Shown: positions 16,472 to 25,441 of the stretch, piece by piece
Layout of the letters: each line of letters opens with the position of its first letter
Position numbering within the stretch: position 1 is the stretch's first letter
Source: Clostridiales bacterium
GTDB lineage: Bacteria > Bacillota > Clostridia > Christensenellales > Aristaeellaceae
Reading direction: 5' to 3'
Length of the DNA stretch: 47,256 nucleotides
Assembly (NCBI GenBank): GCA_015056125.1
Contig: SVGW01000015.1
Span: 1-47,256 of the forward strand
Translations under genes and position numbers: made by a program
The notes under the pieces: generated by a model
Seen by the model: only the letters and a program-made list of their open reading frames with translations
Database searches by the model: none
What the model was told of the DNA's origin: nothing

Positions 16472-16731
16472 AGTTTGTCGAAAAAGTATTTTCGACAAAC
16501 TGCGAATGGAAGTCAGCTAAAGCAGTCTTCCATTCGATCCATCACATTTACTGCAAAAATGGCTTTCCAGCCCTGTGAAAAGGGATGGAAAGCCTATTTT
16601 TGCGATCGTAAATTGATATAGGAAGCGGAATACTTCCGCTCCTCGCCGCCGCACATGTCGCCGGCTGCGGATTTCAGTCGAAGGGCAGCGGCCCTTCGAC
16701 GCATCCCAGGGGTTTTTTGACAGGCTGAGAG
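16469..16731. mobile_element. Structured repeat with terminal inverted repeats, copy 1
   Basis: About 260 bp without an open frame, inserted in a terminator. The left end TCAGTTTGTCGAAAAA matches the reverse complement of the right end (TTTTTTGACAGGCTGA) at 13 of 16 positions. Internal hairpins: 16471-16502 (14-bp perfect stem, loop AGTA), 16503-16536 (10 bp), 16553-16603 (17 bp with one bulge), 16620-16643 (10 bp with one bulge), 16677-16700 (10-bp perfect stem, loop AGCG). A second copy starting at 47113 is about 98 percent identical over 144 nt. The flanks are exact 22-bp copies of the host terminator hairpin. No transposase is present, so if mobile it is non-autonomous. Confidence 0.75.
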
Positions 16732-16756
16732 GCTTTCAATTGAAGGCCTCTTTTTT
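16729..16756 (+). terminator. Hairpin copy 2, terminator for plus-strand reading
   Basis: The exact duplicate of the 16450-16471 hairpin, here followed by six T (16751-16756). It can end plus-strand transcripts from the acyltransferase-like gene after they have crossed the repeat. Confidence 0.8.
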
Positions 16757-16761
16757 GATGC

Positions 16762-17094
16762 TCAGCCAATGAAATCTTCCCGCATGGGGGTGAAGATATC
16801 CAGCAGCGTGCCCGCTTCCAGGCACACCGTGCCGTGGAGAATATCCGGGGGGAAAGCGATGGTATCGCCGGCGGTGACATCCACATCCTTTCCATCGATG
16901 GTGAAGCGGAAAGCACCGGATTTTACATAGGTGCTTTGCACATGAGGATGGGTATGGGGGGCGCCCACGCCGCCCTTTTCAAATACCACCTCCACGATCA
17001 TCTGCTGAGCATTATAAGCCAGCACACGGCGCTTTACGCCGCCTCCGAGCTCTGTAAAGGGAACCTCGTGATGCAGGACTACTTTGGCTTCCAT
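16762..17094 (-). CDS. Cupin-domain protein
   Basis: A 110-residue single-domain cupin. The metal-binding motif is visible as APHTHPHVQSTYVKSGAFRF (two or three His plus a downstream partner), and the second conserved motif as AGDTIAFPPDILHG with His near residue 87. Such small cupins bind a divalent metal and act as sugar isomerases, dioxygenases or ligand sensors; KdgF-like uronate-processing enzymes have this size and motif layout, but the match is not decisive. AGGAG upstream fixes the ATG at 17094. It lies 23 bp after the membrane AraC regulator and is probably cotranscribed with it. Confidence 0.75.
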   Translation of the reverse strand: MEAKVVLHHEVPFTELGGGVKRRVLAYNAQQMIVEVVFEKGGVGAPHTHPHVQSTYVKSGAFRFTIDGKDVDVTAGDTIAFPPDILHGTVCLEAGTLLDIFTPMREDFIG

Positions 17095-17117
17095 ACAATT
17101 ATTCTCCTTTCGTGAAG

Positions 17118-19331
17118 TCAGGGATTATTTCCTCGCGCCTGCTCACGCATGGCGGTAGGGGTGAGATTAAAGCGGCGGCGAAACGCCTTATAGAAGGAAT
17201 TGGAGGAGGCATAGCCGCAATGGGAAGGAATCTGGCCCACGGGCATATCGCTGCAGGAAAGCAGCTGCTGGGCCAGGGCCATCCGCTGCGCTTCCACATA
17301 ATCCTGGAAGGTGGTAGAGGTGATTTTGAGCAAAATTCTTCGCAGGTTGCTTTCGGAAATGCTGAATTCATCCGTGACCATGCGAATGCAAAGATCGGAA
17401 TTATTCAGGCGATCCTGAATGAAGTGAAGAATTTTCCGCTCAAAGTTTTCTTCGCTGCTTTGGCGCTGGGTGCTGATATGATGGCAAAGGGCGCGACAGC
17501 GATCGGCCAGCTTTTCAAATACTTCATTCACTGAAAGCTGGGCAGGATATTCGGGGAGGGGACCCAGGATATCGGCGCCGGGAATTTCACTTTGCGCCTG
17601 AGAAAGAGCGTGGCGGTAAACGAAGAAAAGCTGCTGCACCTCGATATCGTGCACCATTCCCAGGGCTTTCAACTCTGCCACGTCCTGGCTCATCAGCGCC
17701 AGCGCCACATCCATTTCGCCCCGGATCAGCATATCATAAAATTTGGCAGCCGATGCGCCCTTGGGGCTTTGCAGCACCCAAGGATTATCCAGGGCATAGA
17801 GCACGTTTTCGCCCTTGTTGCCAGAGAGACGAAGCAGATGGCGAAGCTGCTGGAATACTGAGGAAATTTTATCCATTCCTGAAAAAGGCGCGCTTACAGA
17901 AAACTTCAAATTCACGATTTCACCCAAGGCCGCATTCAAATGATTAAAAAGCAATTCACACTGAGAGCGCGGGCTATCGGGCTCGCAGGGGAGGAGCACC
18001 ACAGTTTGGTTGAATGCCTGATTGGGCAAAGCATGGGTGATGGCATTGGCAGGCAGGATGCGCTGAAGAGAATCCAGCAGCTGCATCTGAATGGCAGAAA
18101 GAACGGTGATATCGGCATTGCCTTCCGGGATGGACTTGATCAGGATCATGCGGCAGCAGGCAGGAAAATGGGGAAAATACTTCTGGGCGAATACTTGCAG
18201 ATCACCCTGATAATAATCCCCGCGTAGCAAACGCTCAAAGGAGCTTTCCTTTAGCTGGGTGATCTGCTCGGAAAGCGTAGTCTTTGAATTGACCACTTCC
18301 GTACCCATCTGGTCAATTAAGGCGTGGATATATTCATAAGAATCTTTATATGTCGTAATCGGGGCATTGGGCAGGCTCATGCCCGCTTCCTGACCTTTCT
18401 TTTCGGCAGCCTGGATTACCCGAACCACCGGCCGCGCATTGCGCCAGGAATAGGCGGCTGCCAATATAATGGCCACCAGGAAATAAATACACATGCCGAT
18501 GATGATATAATTCCTGAAATAAGCCATTTCCCGGGAAAAGACGGCTGTATCTATTTTTACGGTAACAGATAATTGATAACGAGCAGCATTATGGGTAACG
18601 GTTACGGTATCTTTAAAATCTATCGGGGCATAGGAGATCAACTCCTGGCCGGTGCTGCTCAATACAAGACTGCAGGATGATTCATAAGAGGGGAGAAGCA
18701 GCAGATCCAGCAATTCATCCTGATCGTAAACGGCGTAGAAAAACGCATTGCTGTTGCCGGTATTCAAAGGAAGGGGCGCCGAAAAGATTAGAACAGGGCG
18801 GGTTCCGTTTGAAGTGGTCAGATTCATGGAAGAAAGAGAATAGGCTTTTCCCTTCAAAGAAAGGTGAGAAACCCATTCATCCCAAGTGGGATGATCCACA
18901 GAATAAAGAAAGGGAGAAACATAAGCGTCTCGGTAAGACTGGAAATAACGTCCGGAGGCGATCAGTGAATCATTTCGCATGAACAGACCGGAGTCTTTTA
19001 ATAAAGGAATAGACATGGTGATATTTTTATATTCTTCCAGGCCCTGCTTGATTTTATATACATCGGTGGGATCCTGGAAAGAGGTGAGATAGAACAGAGA
19101 AAAGATACGCTGATCTTCATATAATGTGCGTGCGGCGGTAGAAGCAATATAAAAGGAATCCTCCAAGCGCTCCATTCCGGCGGCAAGAACGGCGCTCATG
19201 GTTTCCAACGTGCGGTTTTCTACTTCTTTAATAGAGCGCTGGTAACTGGGAACCAGAAGCAACAGTAAAAAAATCAGAAAGGAAGCGTATAAAGCGAAGA
19301 AACGGCGAAAGATGCGTTTCTTGGCGGCCAT
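17118..19331 (-). CDS. Membrane-anchored AraC-family regulator
   Basis: A 737-residue one-component regulator: membrane helix 1 (about 11-29), extracytoplasmic sensor domain (30-272), helix 2 (275-294), a cytoplasmic middle region of about 340 residues, and a C-terminal AraC double helix-turn-helix (about 640-735, ending with GYASSNSFYKAFRRRFNLTPTAMREQ). It lacks kinase and receiver domains, so signal and DNA binding reside in one chain, a type common beside LplB/YtcP importers in clostridia. It is divergent from importer operon 2, the likely target, and its own promoter lies at 19380-19408. The start at 19331 follows a GAGGGGG site. Confidence 0.9.
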   Translation of the reverse strand: MAAKKRIFRRFFALYASFLIFLLLLLVPSYQRSIKEVENRTLETMSAVLAAGMERLEDSFYIASTAARTLYEDQRIFSLFYLTSFQDPTDVYKIKQGLEEYKNITMSIPLLKDSGLFMRNDSLIASGRYFQSYRDAYVSPFLYSVDHPTWDEWVSHLSLKGKAYSLSSMNLTTSNGTRPVLIFSAPLPLNTGNSNAFFYAVYDQDELLDLLLLPSYESSCSLVLSSTGQELISYAPIDFKDTVTVTHNAARYQLSVTVKIDTAVFSREMAYFRNYIIIGMCIYFLVAIILAAAYSWRNARPVVRVIQAAEKKGQEAGMSLPNAPITTYKDSYEYIHALIDQMGTEVVNSKTTLSEQITQLKESSFERLLRGDYYQGDLQVFAQKYFPHFPACCRMILIKSIPEGNADITVLSAIQMQLLDSLQRILPANAITHALPNQAFNQTVVLLPCEPDSPRSQCELLFNHLNAALGEIVNLKFSVSAPFSGMDKISSVFQQLRHLLRLSGNKGENVLYALDNPWVLQSPKGASAAKFYDMLIRGEMDVALALMSQDVAELKALGMVHDIEVQQLFFVYRHALSQAQSEIPGADILGPLPEYPAQLSVNEVFEKLADRCRALCHHISTQRQSSEENFERKILHFIQDRLNNSDLCIRMVTDEFSISESNLRRILLKITSTTFQDYVEAQRMALAQQLLSCSDMPVGQIPSHCGYASSNSFYKAFRRRFNLTPTAMREQARGNNP

Positions 19332-19379
19332 TTTTCATCCCCCTCTCTGCACATTAAGCTTTTTTTAAGCGCTTTTTAT

Positions 19380-19408
19380 ATTATAGCGGAGAATTATATT
19401 TTTCGCAA
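19380..19408 (-). promoter_or_regulatory. Promoter of the AraC regulator and cupin
   Basis: On the minus strand TTGCGA (19408-19403), 17 bp, perfect TATAAT (19385-19380). The leader contains a GAGAGGGGG ribosome site. Confidence 0.7.
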
Positions 19409-19534
19409 CAGCAAAAAGGAACTATACACGAAGAAAAAAGGAAAAATCCAGTCAAAACCTACCTAAACGGTTGAAAACATGTATTAAATGGTATAAAAGA
19501 GGAAAAATCAACAGGAGTTGAATGTTTTTTACAC

Positions 19535-19563
19535 TTGTATATCCAAATAAATAAATATATACT
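19535..19563 (+). promoter_or_regulatory. Candidate promoter of importer operon 2
   Basis: TTGTAT (19535-19540), 17 bp, TATACT (19558-19563). The -35 is weak, as expected for an activator-dependent promoter. An alternative TTGAAA (19471) with TATAAA (19492) has only a 15-bp spacer. The rest of the 19409-19627 gap is AT-rich with no other clear signal. Confidence 0.4.
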
Positions 19564-19627
19564 GAATCTATCAAGAAACGGATGGAAACAGGCCGTTTCA
19601 CACATTATAAAAAGGAGGAACCCCGGT

Positions 19628-21229
19628 ATGAAGAAATTTTTGGCGACCCTCTTGGCCGCGATCATGCTGATGAGCTGCTCTGCTCTGGCGGAAATCGTCC
19701 CCGGCCAGCTGCCCCTGTCCGATGAAACCGTCACCCTGACTATCGGCATCGGCACCAACACCATGGTTGAGGATTGGAACACCAATGCTCAGACCCTGAT
19801 CATGGAAAAGAACCTGAACATCAACCTGGAATTCATTGAACTGGGCTCCGGCGATGACCTGAACACCAAGCTGGACCTGATGATGATGGACGACAGCCAG
19901 AAGCTGCCCGACATCCTGATGGTTGGCCTTTCTCTGGACGCCGCCATGAAGTATGGCCAGATGGGCCGCATCATCCCTCTGACCGAATACTTTGAAAACG
20001 GCAAAGCCTACTTCACCGAGCAGACCCTGGCCGAGGGCGGCTACACCATGGATCAGCGCCTGCCCTACGTGACCTGCTACGACGGCGAAGTATACGGTAT
20101 GTTTGCTTTTGCCGATACCGTGCACAACAGCTATTCCAAGTCCTTCGCTTTCGTATTTGAACCCTGGCTGGAAGCCCTGGATATGGATAAGCCCCAGACC
20201 ACCGAAGAATTCGTAGAAATGCTGCGCGCTTTCAAGGAAAAGGATCCCAACGGCAACGGCATTGCCGATGAAATCCCCATGATGAGCTGCAACAACTATG
20301 TGAAGACCAACCTGATGTACTTCCTGATGAACCCCTTCATTCCCACCAAGCTGAATTACCTGGATGTGAACGAAGAAGGCACCATCACTTTTGCTGCCAA
20401 TGATACCCGCTGGAAGGACGGCATGAAGTGGGTGAAGAGCCTGATCGATGAAGGCCTCCTCAGCCCCCTGTCTCTGACCCAGGATCAGGCCCAGCTTACC
20501 GCCATCATGAATCCTGATCCCGAAGTGGTTGGCGTTATCGCCCGTATCTCCTCCACCAACCTGGGCGCTTCCGATATCCGTCGCTCCCAGTATATCTGCC
20601 TGGATCCCCTGGAAGGCCCCGATGGCGAACGCAACTCCACCCGCGATGCCATCCTGCCCACCCTCCGTGCCTCTATTACTGCTGACTGCGAGAATCCCGA
20701 TGTCGCTTTCGCGTTCCTGGATTACATGAACGAAGAAATGATGGGCGTGTGGAACCGCTACGGCGAAAAGGATGTTGACTGGAAGGAACCCGAAGCCGGT
20801 GCTGTGGGCGCCTTCGAATCCTTGGGCTTCCCTGCTCAGATCACCGTGATCTCCACCTGGGGCGTGCTCCAGAATCAGTGGTGGGCTCAGACTGGCCCTG
20901 GCATCCTGCTGGCCAAGTGGGGCTCTGGTCAGGCTATTGAAAACATCGATTACAACGCTGCTGCCGCCATCGGCCGCTCCATGGCCAAGTGCGTAGAATA
21001 CGCCAACGATTCTCTGGTCGGCTTCGTATACAGCGAAGACGAACAGGAAATCATCAACGAATTCCAGTCCACCATCAACACCTATGTGGTCAACTCCTGG
21101 TCTGAATTCGTGACCGGCGTGAAGGATATCGATGCTGAATGGGATAAGTACGTAGGCGAATTTGAAAAGATGGGCCTGAGCACTTATCTGGAAGCCGTGC
21201 AGAGCTGCTACGATCGTATGTTCAAGTAA
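19628..21229 (+). CDS. Extracellular solute-binding protein, LipO-type (system 2)
   Basis: A 533-residue sugar-binding protein for importer 2. The N-terminus MKKFLATLLAAIMLMSCSALAEIV has a signal peptide with C17 after Leu-Met-Ser, a weak lipobox, and an ALA cleavage site at residue 21; either lipid anchoring or simple secretion is possible. A calcium-loop-like DPNGNGIADEIPM lies near residue 210. AAAGGAGG at 19611-19618 defines the ATG at 19628. Here the binding protein comes first in the operon and the permeases follow, the reverse of system 1. Codon usage indicates high expression. A strong hairpin lies between this gene and the first permease. Confidence 0.92.
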   Translation: MKKFLATLLAAIMLMSCSALAEIVPGQLPLSDETVTLTIGIGTNTMVEDWNTNAQTLIMEKNLNINLEFIELGSGDDLNTKLDLMMMDDSQKLPDILMVGLSLDAAMKYGQMGRIIPLTEYFENGKAYFTEQTLAEGGYTMDQRLPYVTCYDGEVYGMFAFADTVHNSYSKSFAFVFEPWLEALDMDKPQTTEEFVEMLRAFKEKDPNGNGIADEIPMMSCNNYVKTNLMYFLMNPFIPTKLNYLDVNEEGTITFAANDTRWKDGMKWVKSLIDEGLLSPLSLTQDQAQLTAIMNPDPEVVGVIARISSTNLGASDIRRSQYICLDPLEGPDGERNSTRDAILPTLRASITADCENPDVAFAFLDYMNEEMMGVWNRYGEKDVDWKEPEAGAVGAFESLGFPAQITVISTWGVLQNQWWAQTGPGILLAKWGSGQAIENIDYNAAAAIGRSMAKCVEYANDSLVGFVYSEDEQEIINEFQSTINTYVVNSWSEFVTGVKDIDAEWDKYVGEFEKMGLSTYLEAVQSCYDRMFK

Positions 21230-21273
21230 TTGGTAAACCTGAATGCGCATGATGCTGTATCCTGCGCGTTTCA

Positions 21274-21302
21274 CCCGGCTCCGGAGTCTCTCCGGGGCCG
21301 GG
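21274..21302 (+). promoter_or_regulatory. Intercistronic hairpin after binding-protein gene
   Basis: CCCGGC-T-CCGGAG pairs with CTCCGG-G-GCCGGG over 13 positions with one G-U, loop TCT. No T run follows (GCTCTTCT), so it probably protects the upstream mRNA or lowers permease expression relative to the binding protein and does not fully terminate. Confidence 0.6.
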
Positions 21303-21352
21303 GCTCTTCTATGGAAGAACCCTGAAATGAATTCAGAAAGGATGGAGCGAAC

Positions 21353-22273
21353 ATGCTTGCGAAGTTCAGAAAAAAGGTTGCCCCTTACTGGCAGCTGTAT
21401 GTTTTTTTGATTCTGCCGGTAGCATATATCCTGATTTTTGCGTATTGGCCTATGTTTGGCCTGCAGATTGCCTTTAAAAAATTTACTATTGTGAAAGGCG
21501 TGTGGGGCAGCCCTTGGGTGGGATTTAAGAATTTCACCAAATTCTTTAATGCCTATCAATTTGAGAGCGTGCTCACCAATACGCTCACCCTTTCCCTGTA
21601 TTCCATTTTTGCCGCGTTCCCGTTCCCCATTATTTTTGCCCTGCTTCTGAACACCGTTGAAAACCTCAGATGGAAAAAGACCGTGCAGACCATCACCTAC
21701 ATGCCCCACTTCATCTCCACCGTGGTATTGGTAGGCATGCTGATGCAGATTTTCCATCCCATGGTGGGCCTTTACGGCAAGGCCATGCAGACCATAAACG
21801 GCGAAATGCCAGCCGACCTCTTTGCCAATCCCAACGCCTTCCCGCATCTGTATGTATGGAGCGGCGTATGGCAGCAATTTGGCTACAACTCCATTATCTA
21901 TGTGGCTGCCCTCACCAGCGTAAGCGGCGAATTGCATGAAGCCGCCGAGGTGGACGGCGCCAACCGCTGGCAGCGTGTGCTGCATATCGATTTCCCTGCC
22001 CTGCTTCCTACCATCGTGATCATGCTGATCCTGCGCACCGGCAGCGTGATGAGCATCGGCTTTGAAAAGACCTACCTGATGCAGAACAGCTTGAACCTGA
22101 GCAGCAGCGAAATCATTTCTACGTTCGTATATAAGAAGGGTCTTGGCGCAGGTTCCGCCAACGACTATTCCTATTCCACGGCCATTGGTATGTTTAACTC
22201 CGTGGTGAACCTGATTCTCATCAGCGTTGTGAACTGGATTTCCCGCCGCGTAGGCGACACCAGCTTGTGGTAA
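21353..22273 (+). CDS. ABC sugar importer permease, LplB-type (system 2)
   Basis: A 306-residue permease with six predicted helices, beginning YWQLYVFLILPVAYILIFAYWPMFG. The coupling motif is LHEAAEVDGANRWQRVLHIDFP. It is the LplB-type half of importer 2. GAAAGGATGGAG before the ATG at 21353 supports the start. It ends 16 bp before its YtcP-type partner. As in system 1, no ATPase gene accompanies it. Confidence 0.93.
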   Translation: MLAKFRKKVAPYWQLYVFLILPVAYILIFAYWPMFGLQIAFKKFTIVKGVWGSPWVGFKNFTKFFNAYQFESVLTNTLTLSLYSIFAAFPFPIIFALLLNTVENLRWKKTVQTITYMPHFISTVVLVGMLMQIFHPMVGLYGKAMQTINGEMPADLFANPNAFPHLYVWSGVWQQFGYNSIIYVAALTSVSGELHEAAEVDGANRWQRVLHIDFPALLPTIVIMLILRTGSVMSIGFEKTYLMQNSLNLSSSEIISTFVYKKGLGAGSANDYSYSTAIGMFNSVVNLILISVVNWISRRVGDTSLW

Positions 22274-22289
22274 GGAGGGGAGAGAAGAT

Positions 22290-23210
22290 ATGTCTACCAA
22301 AACAATCGCACATGACAAGCCTGTCAAGGTGAAGCGCTCCACGGATGATAAGATTTTCTTTGCCATCAGCGGCGTTATCATTGGCTTTTTGACCCTCATC
22401 GTTCTTTATCCCTTGATCTATATCCTTTCTTGCTCTTTCTCCTCCGCCAATGCCGTGAGCACCGGCCAGGTGGTTCTCTGGCCCGTGGATCTGAGCGTGA
22501 TGGGCTATGAAAAGGTATTTGAAAATGCTCGCGTGTGGACCGGCTATAAGAACACCATCATCTATACCGTGCTGGGCACGCTGGTCAACGTATTTATGAC
22601 GCTGATCTGTGCCTATCCTTTGGCCCGCAAGAAGCTGCCCTACAAGGGATTTTTCACCTTCCTCTTTACCTTCACCATGCTCTTTGGCGGCGGCATGATC
22701 CCCACCTACCTGGTGATGCGTAACCTTAAGATTCTCAACAGCATTTGGGTTATGATCCTGCCTGGCGCTATCGGCGTATCCCAGATGATCGTTACCCGCA
22801 CCTTTATCGTGAACACCATTCCCGATGAACTGCTGGAAGCCGCCCAGATTGACGGCTGCAATGACTTTAGGTTCTTTGGCCAGTTTGTGCTGCCCCTGTC
22901 CAAGGCTGTTATCGCCGTAATCGCTATGCAGTATGCTATTGGCCACTGGAACTCCTACATGAGCGCGTTCATCTATCTGACCAACGCGAAAATGTATCCC
23001 CTGCAGCTGTACCTCCGTGAAATTCTGATCATGAGCAAGATTGACCTGGCTGAAATCGCCGACCCCGAAGCGGCCATTGCCATGCAAGGCATGGCGGACC
23101 TGCTCAAGTACTCCCTGATCGTGGTGGCTACCGCACCCATTCTGTGCGTGTATCCCTTCATTCAGAAGTATTTCGTCAAAGGCGTTATGATCGGCTCTCT
23201 GAAGGGCTAA
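22290..23210 (+). CDS. ABC sugar importer permease, YtcP-type (system 2)
   Basis: A 306-residue YtcP-type permease with coupling motif LLEAAQIDGCNDFRFFGQFVLP and the typical C-terminus CVYPFIQKYFVKGVMIGSLKG. It partners the LplB-type subunit just upstream; AAGGAGGGGAGAG precedes the ATG. The operon continues 16 bp later into a putative polysaccharide-degrading enzyme, which links import to intracellular breakdown. Confidence 0.93.
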   Translation: MSTKTIAHDKPVKVKRSTDDKIFFAISGVIIGFLTLIVLYPLIYILSCSFSSANAVSTGQVVLWPVDLSVMGYEKVFENARVWTGYKNTIIYTVLGTLVNVFMTLICAYPLARKKLPYKGFFTFLFTFTMLFGGGMIPTYLVMRNLKILNSIWVMILPGAIGVSQMIVTRTFIVNTIPDELLEAAQIDGCNDFRFFGQFVLPLSKAVIAVIAMQYAIGHWNSYMSAFIYLTNAKMYPLQLYLREILIMSKIDLAEIADPEAAIAMQGMADLLKYSLIVVATAPILCVYPFIQKYFVKGVMIGSLKG

Positions 23211-23226
23211 AGAAAGGAGAAGAGAT

Positions 23227-25392
23227 ATGCATTTTCCTGTGAAAGAATATACGGAATTACTGGCCAAATGGGTAGCCTTTTCTCAGAAGCATCTTTACTA
23301 TTGTCCCGAGCGGGAAGGGCTGATCTGCTATGGCGCGGGCGAGCACGGCCATTGGGGCGTGCACACCCACCAGAAGGCGTTTTCCGCCTTTGCCGTGGCC
23401 GCTATGTGCGATGATATTGATTGGAAAGGATATGGGCTTACCAAGGAACAGGTGCTTTCCCAGGCGCTGGGCATGCTGCGCTATAACCTGGCCACCCATC
23501 TCACCGGCGATTTCGTTTGCACCGATGGCGAAAAGTGGGGCCACAACTGGATCTACGTGCTGGGCGTTGAGCGCATGTTCCACGGCATTGAGGCCATTGA
23601 TGAATACCTGACGGCGGATGATCAGGCAAAGCTCCGTGCCATGGTGCTCTCCGAATGCGATTTCCTTCTGGAGGAATATCCCATCCAGGCTGGCCTGATT
23701 CAAAACAACAAGCCCGAAAGCAATATCTGGAACGGCGCTACCCTCTATCGCGGCGCGTTCATGTATCCCGATTGCCCCAATAAGGATCGCTACATTGAAA
23801 AGGCCCAGCGCTTCTTTGCCAACGGCATTTCCATCGAATCGGATGAAAATTCCGATGAGATCGTGGATGGCCGCCGGATTGGCGATATGTTTGTGGGCGC
23901 GAATATGTTCAACTCCTACGCCACCAACCATCATGGCTATATGAACGTGGGCTATATGGTGATTTGCCTGTCCAATATCGCCATGCTTCACTTCTCCATG
24001 AAGGCCCGGGGCATCCAGGCGGATGATATCGTGTATCATCATATGAAGGAGCAGTGGGAATTGATCCGCACTTGCACCTTCGATGATGGGCGTCTTTTGC
24101 GTATCGGCGGCGACAGCCGTGCCCGGTATTGCTACTGCCAGGATTATGCCATCCCCATGTGGGCTTTGGTGGAAGATCTTTACGGCGATGATTGCTCTGA
24201 ATTGGAAAACGGGTGGCTGAAGATTCTGGAAAAGGAAACCTCTGTCAATGGCGATGGTTCCTTCCTGTCCAACCGCTTTGGTTCCTTTGAGGATCGCTCT
24301 CCCGTGTATTACACCCGTCTGGAATCCGACCGGGCCAACGTGATCTCCATGGCCATTTACTGGCACAAGAAGTATCAGCTTTGCGGAAAGAACAAGGTGG
24401 AAGTGCTCAAATCCTGGCATGATGATTATCATGGCGCAGCCATGGTGACTGATGAAAAGCGGTATGCCTCCTTTGTGTGGCGCGCTTCTGAAAAGCCCCA
24501 GGGCATGCTGCTGCCCAAGGATGACAGCTCCATGGCCGAATGGCGCTATAATCTTTCCGGACGGATCCTGGGCGTTGGCAGGTATAATTTTGATGAAGTG
24601 AATAATCATCAGGAATGGATGTATGAGGGCGGCTTCCTTACTGCCGGCAGCACCATTGTATATTCCGATAATTTCATGGCTGAGGGCCAATTGAAGGAAA
24701 CCATGGCCCGCAAGCATGTGGCCTTTGCCGCGCTGCCGGACGGCGAATCCGTGTTGGGGCTCCAGCATGCCGATGCTTTGAACCGTACTTTCGTATCCTC
24801 TGTGAAGGGGATCATGTGGAACGTGGCAAATGATATTTTCAACAGCCGTGCCCGCACCTTTACGCACGCTCATGGAAAAGATATCCTCCAGGGCGGCGAT
24901 TACGCGAAAACATTTGAAATGATCAGCGCGGGAAATTGGGTCAACGTGGATGGCAAGGTTGGCCTTGTATCCCCAGATCCGCTTACGATTGTGCGCATGG
25001 GCGAGCGCCAGGTGGAAATTAAGGGCCGCGATCGGGATAGCTCCACCCTGTATGCCGAAGAAGTATGCTCCACCGTGTCCACCCGCTGCCGCTGGTATGA
25101 CCGGGGCGAAAACCTGCTTAAAACCAGCTATGCCATGACCATTGGCTCGGCTGATGAGACCAAGGCTCTGGCAGATAGCCTTTTTGCCCCTGAAATCGCT
25201 GGCGTAAATGCCATTGGCGCTATGGGCAAGGATGGCAAAAAATATGTGCTGCTGGCCAATTTCGGCGCCAAGGAATGCACGGTGGACGCTGCGCAGCTGA
25301 ACATCGGCGAAGTGAAGGACTTGCGCACCGGAGAAAAAGCCGATAAGATTACCCTTGCTGAAGACGAAGCTGTGGTTTTGGCCCAGTTTTGA
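23227..25392 (+). CDS. Putative alpha/alpha-toroid polysaccharide-active enzyme
   Basis: A 721-residue cytoplasmic protein without signal peptide. The first half (about 1-400) is mostly helical with regularly spaced aromatic and His motifs, such as NIWNGATLYRGAFMYPD, and NSYATNHHGYMNVGYM near residue 238. This looks like an alpha/alpha barrel of the kind seen in heparinase-type lyases and some glycoside hydrolases. The second half is beta-rich, like the sandwich that follows such barrels. The His pair in NHHGY and nearby Tyr and Asn residues are candidate active-site groups. I cannot assign a CAZy family or substrate. Position directly behind importer 2, and before a BNR_4 protein, supports a role on imported oligosaccharides. 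Confidence 0.55.
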   Translation: MHFPVKEYTELLAKWVAFSQKHLYYCPEREGLICYGAGEHGHWGVHTHQKAFSAFAVAAMCDDIDWKGYGLTKEQVLSQALGMLRYNLATHLTGDFVCTDGEKWGHNWIYVLGVERMFHGIEAIDEYLTADDQAKLRAMVLSECDFLLEEYPIQAGLIQNNKPESNIWNGATLYRGAFMYPDCPNKDRYIEKAQRFFANGISIESDENSDEIVDGRRIGDMFVGANMFNSYATNHHGYMNVGYMVICLSNIAMLHFSMKARGIQADDIVYHHMKEQWELIRTCTFDDGRLLRIGGDSRARYCYCQDYAIPMWALVEDLYGDDCSELENGWLKILEKETSVNGDGSFLSNRFGSFEDRSPVYYTRLESDRANVISMAIYWHKKYQLCGKNKVEVLKSWHDDYHGAAMVTDEKRYASFVWRASEKPQGMLLPKDDSSMAEWRYNLSGRILGVGRYNFDEVNNHQEWMYEGGFLTAGSTIVYSDNFMAEGQLKETMARKHVAFAALPDGESVLGLQHADALNRTFVSSVKGIMWNVANDIFNSRARTFTHAHGKDILQGGDYAKTFEMISAGNWVNVDGKVGLVSPDPLTIVRMGERQVEIKGRDRDSSTLYAEEVCSTVSTRCRWYDRGENLLKTSYAMTIGSADETKALADSLFAPEIAGVNAIGAMGKDGKKYVLLANFGAKECTVDAAQLNIGEVKDLRTGEKADKITLAEDEAVVLAQF

Positions 25393-25441
25393 TCTGTTCT
25401 TCTCAATTAAATGCCGCCAATGAAATAGGAGGGATTTTTCT

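Noticed and set aside
16469-16731. Group IIC intron, because these insert at terminators
   Set aside because: No reverse transcriptase, no recognisable domain V, and the hairpin duplication and inverted ends do not fit intron insertion.
19598-22399. Long minus-strand open frame of about 930 codons
   Set aside because: It lies antisense to the binding-protein and permease genes, has His/Gly-rich composition typical of the complement of biased codons, and no ribosome site.
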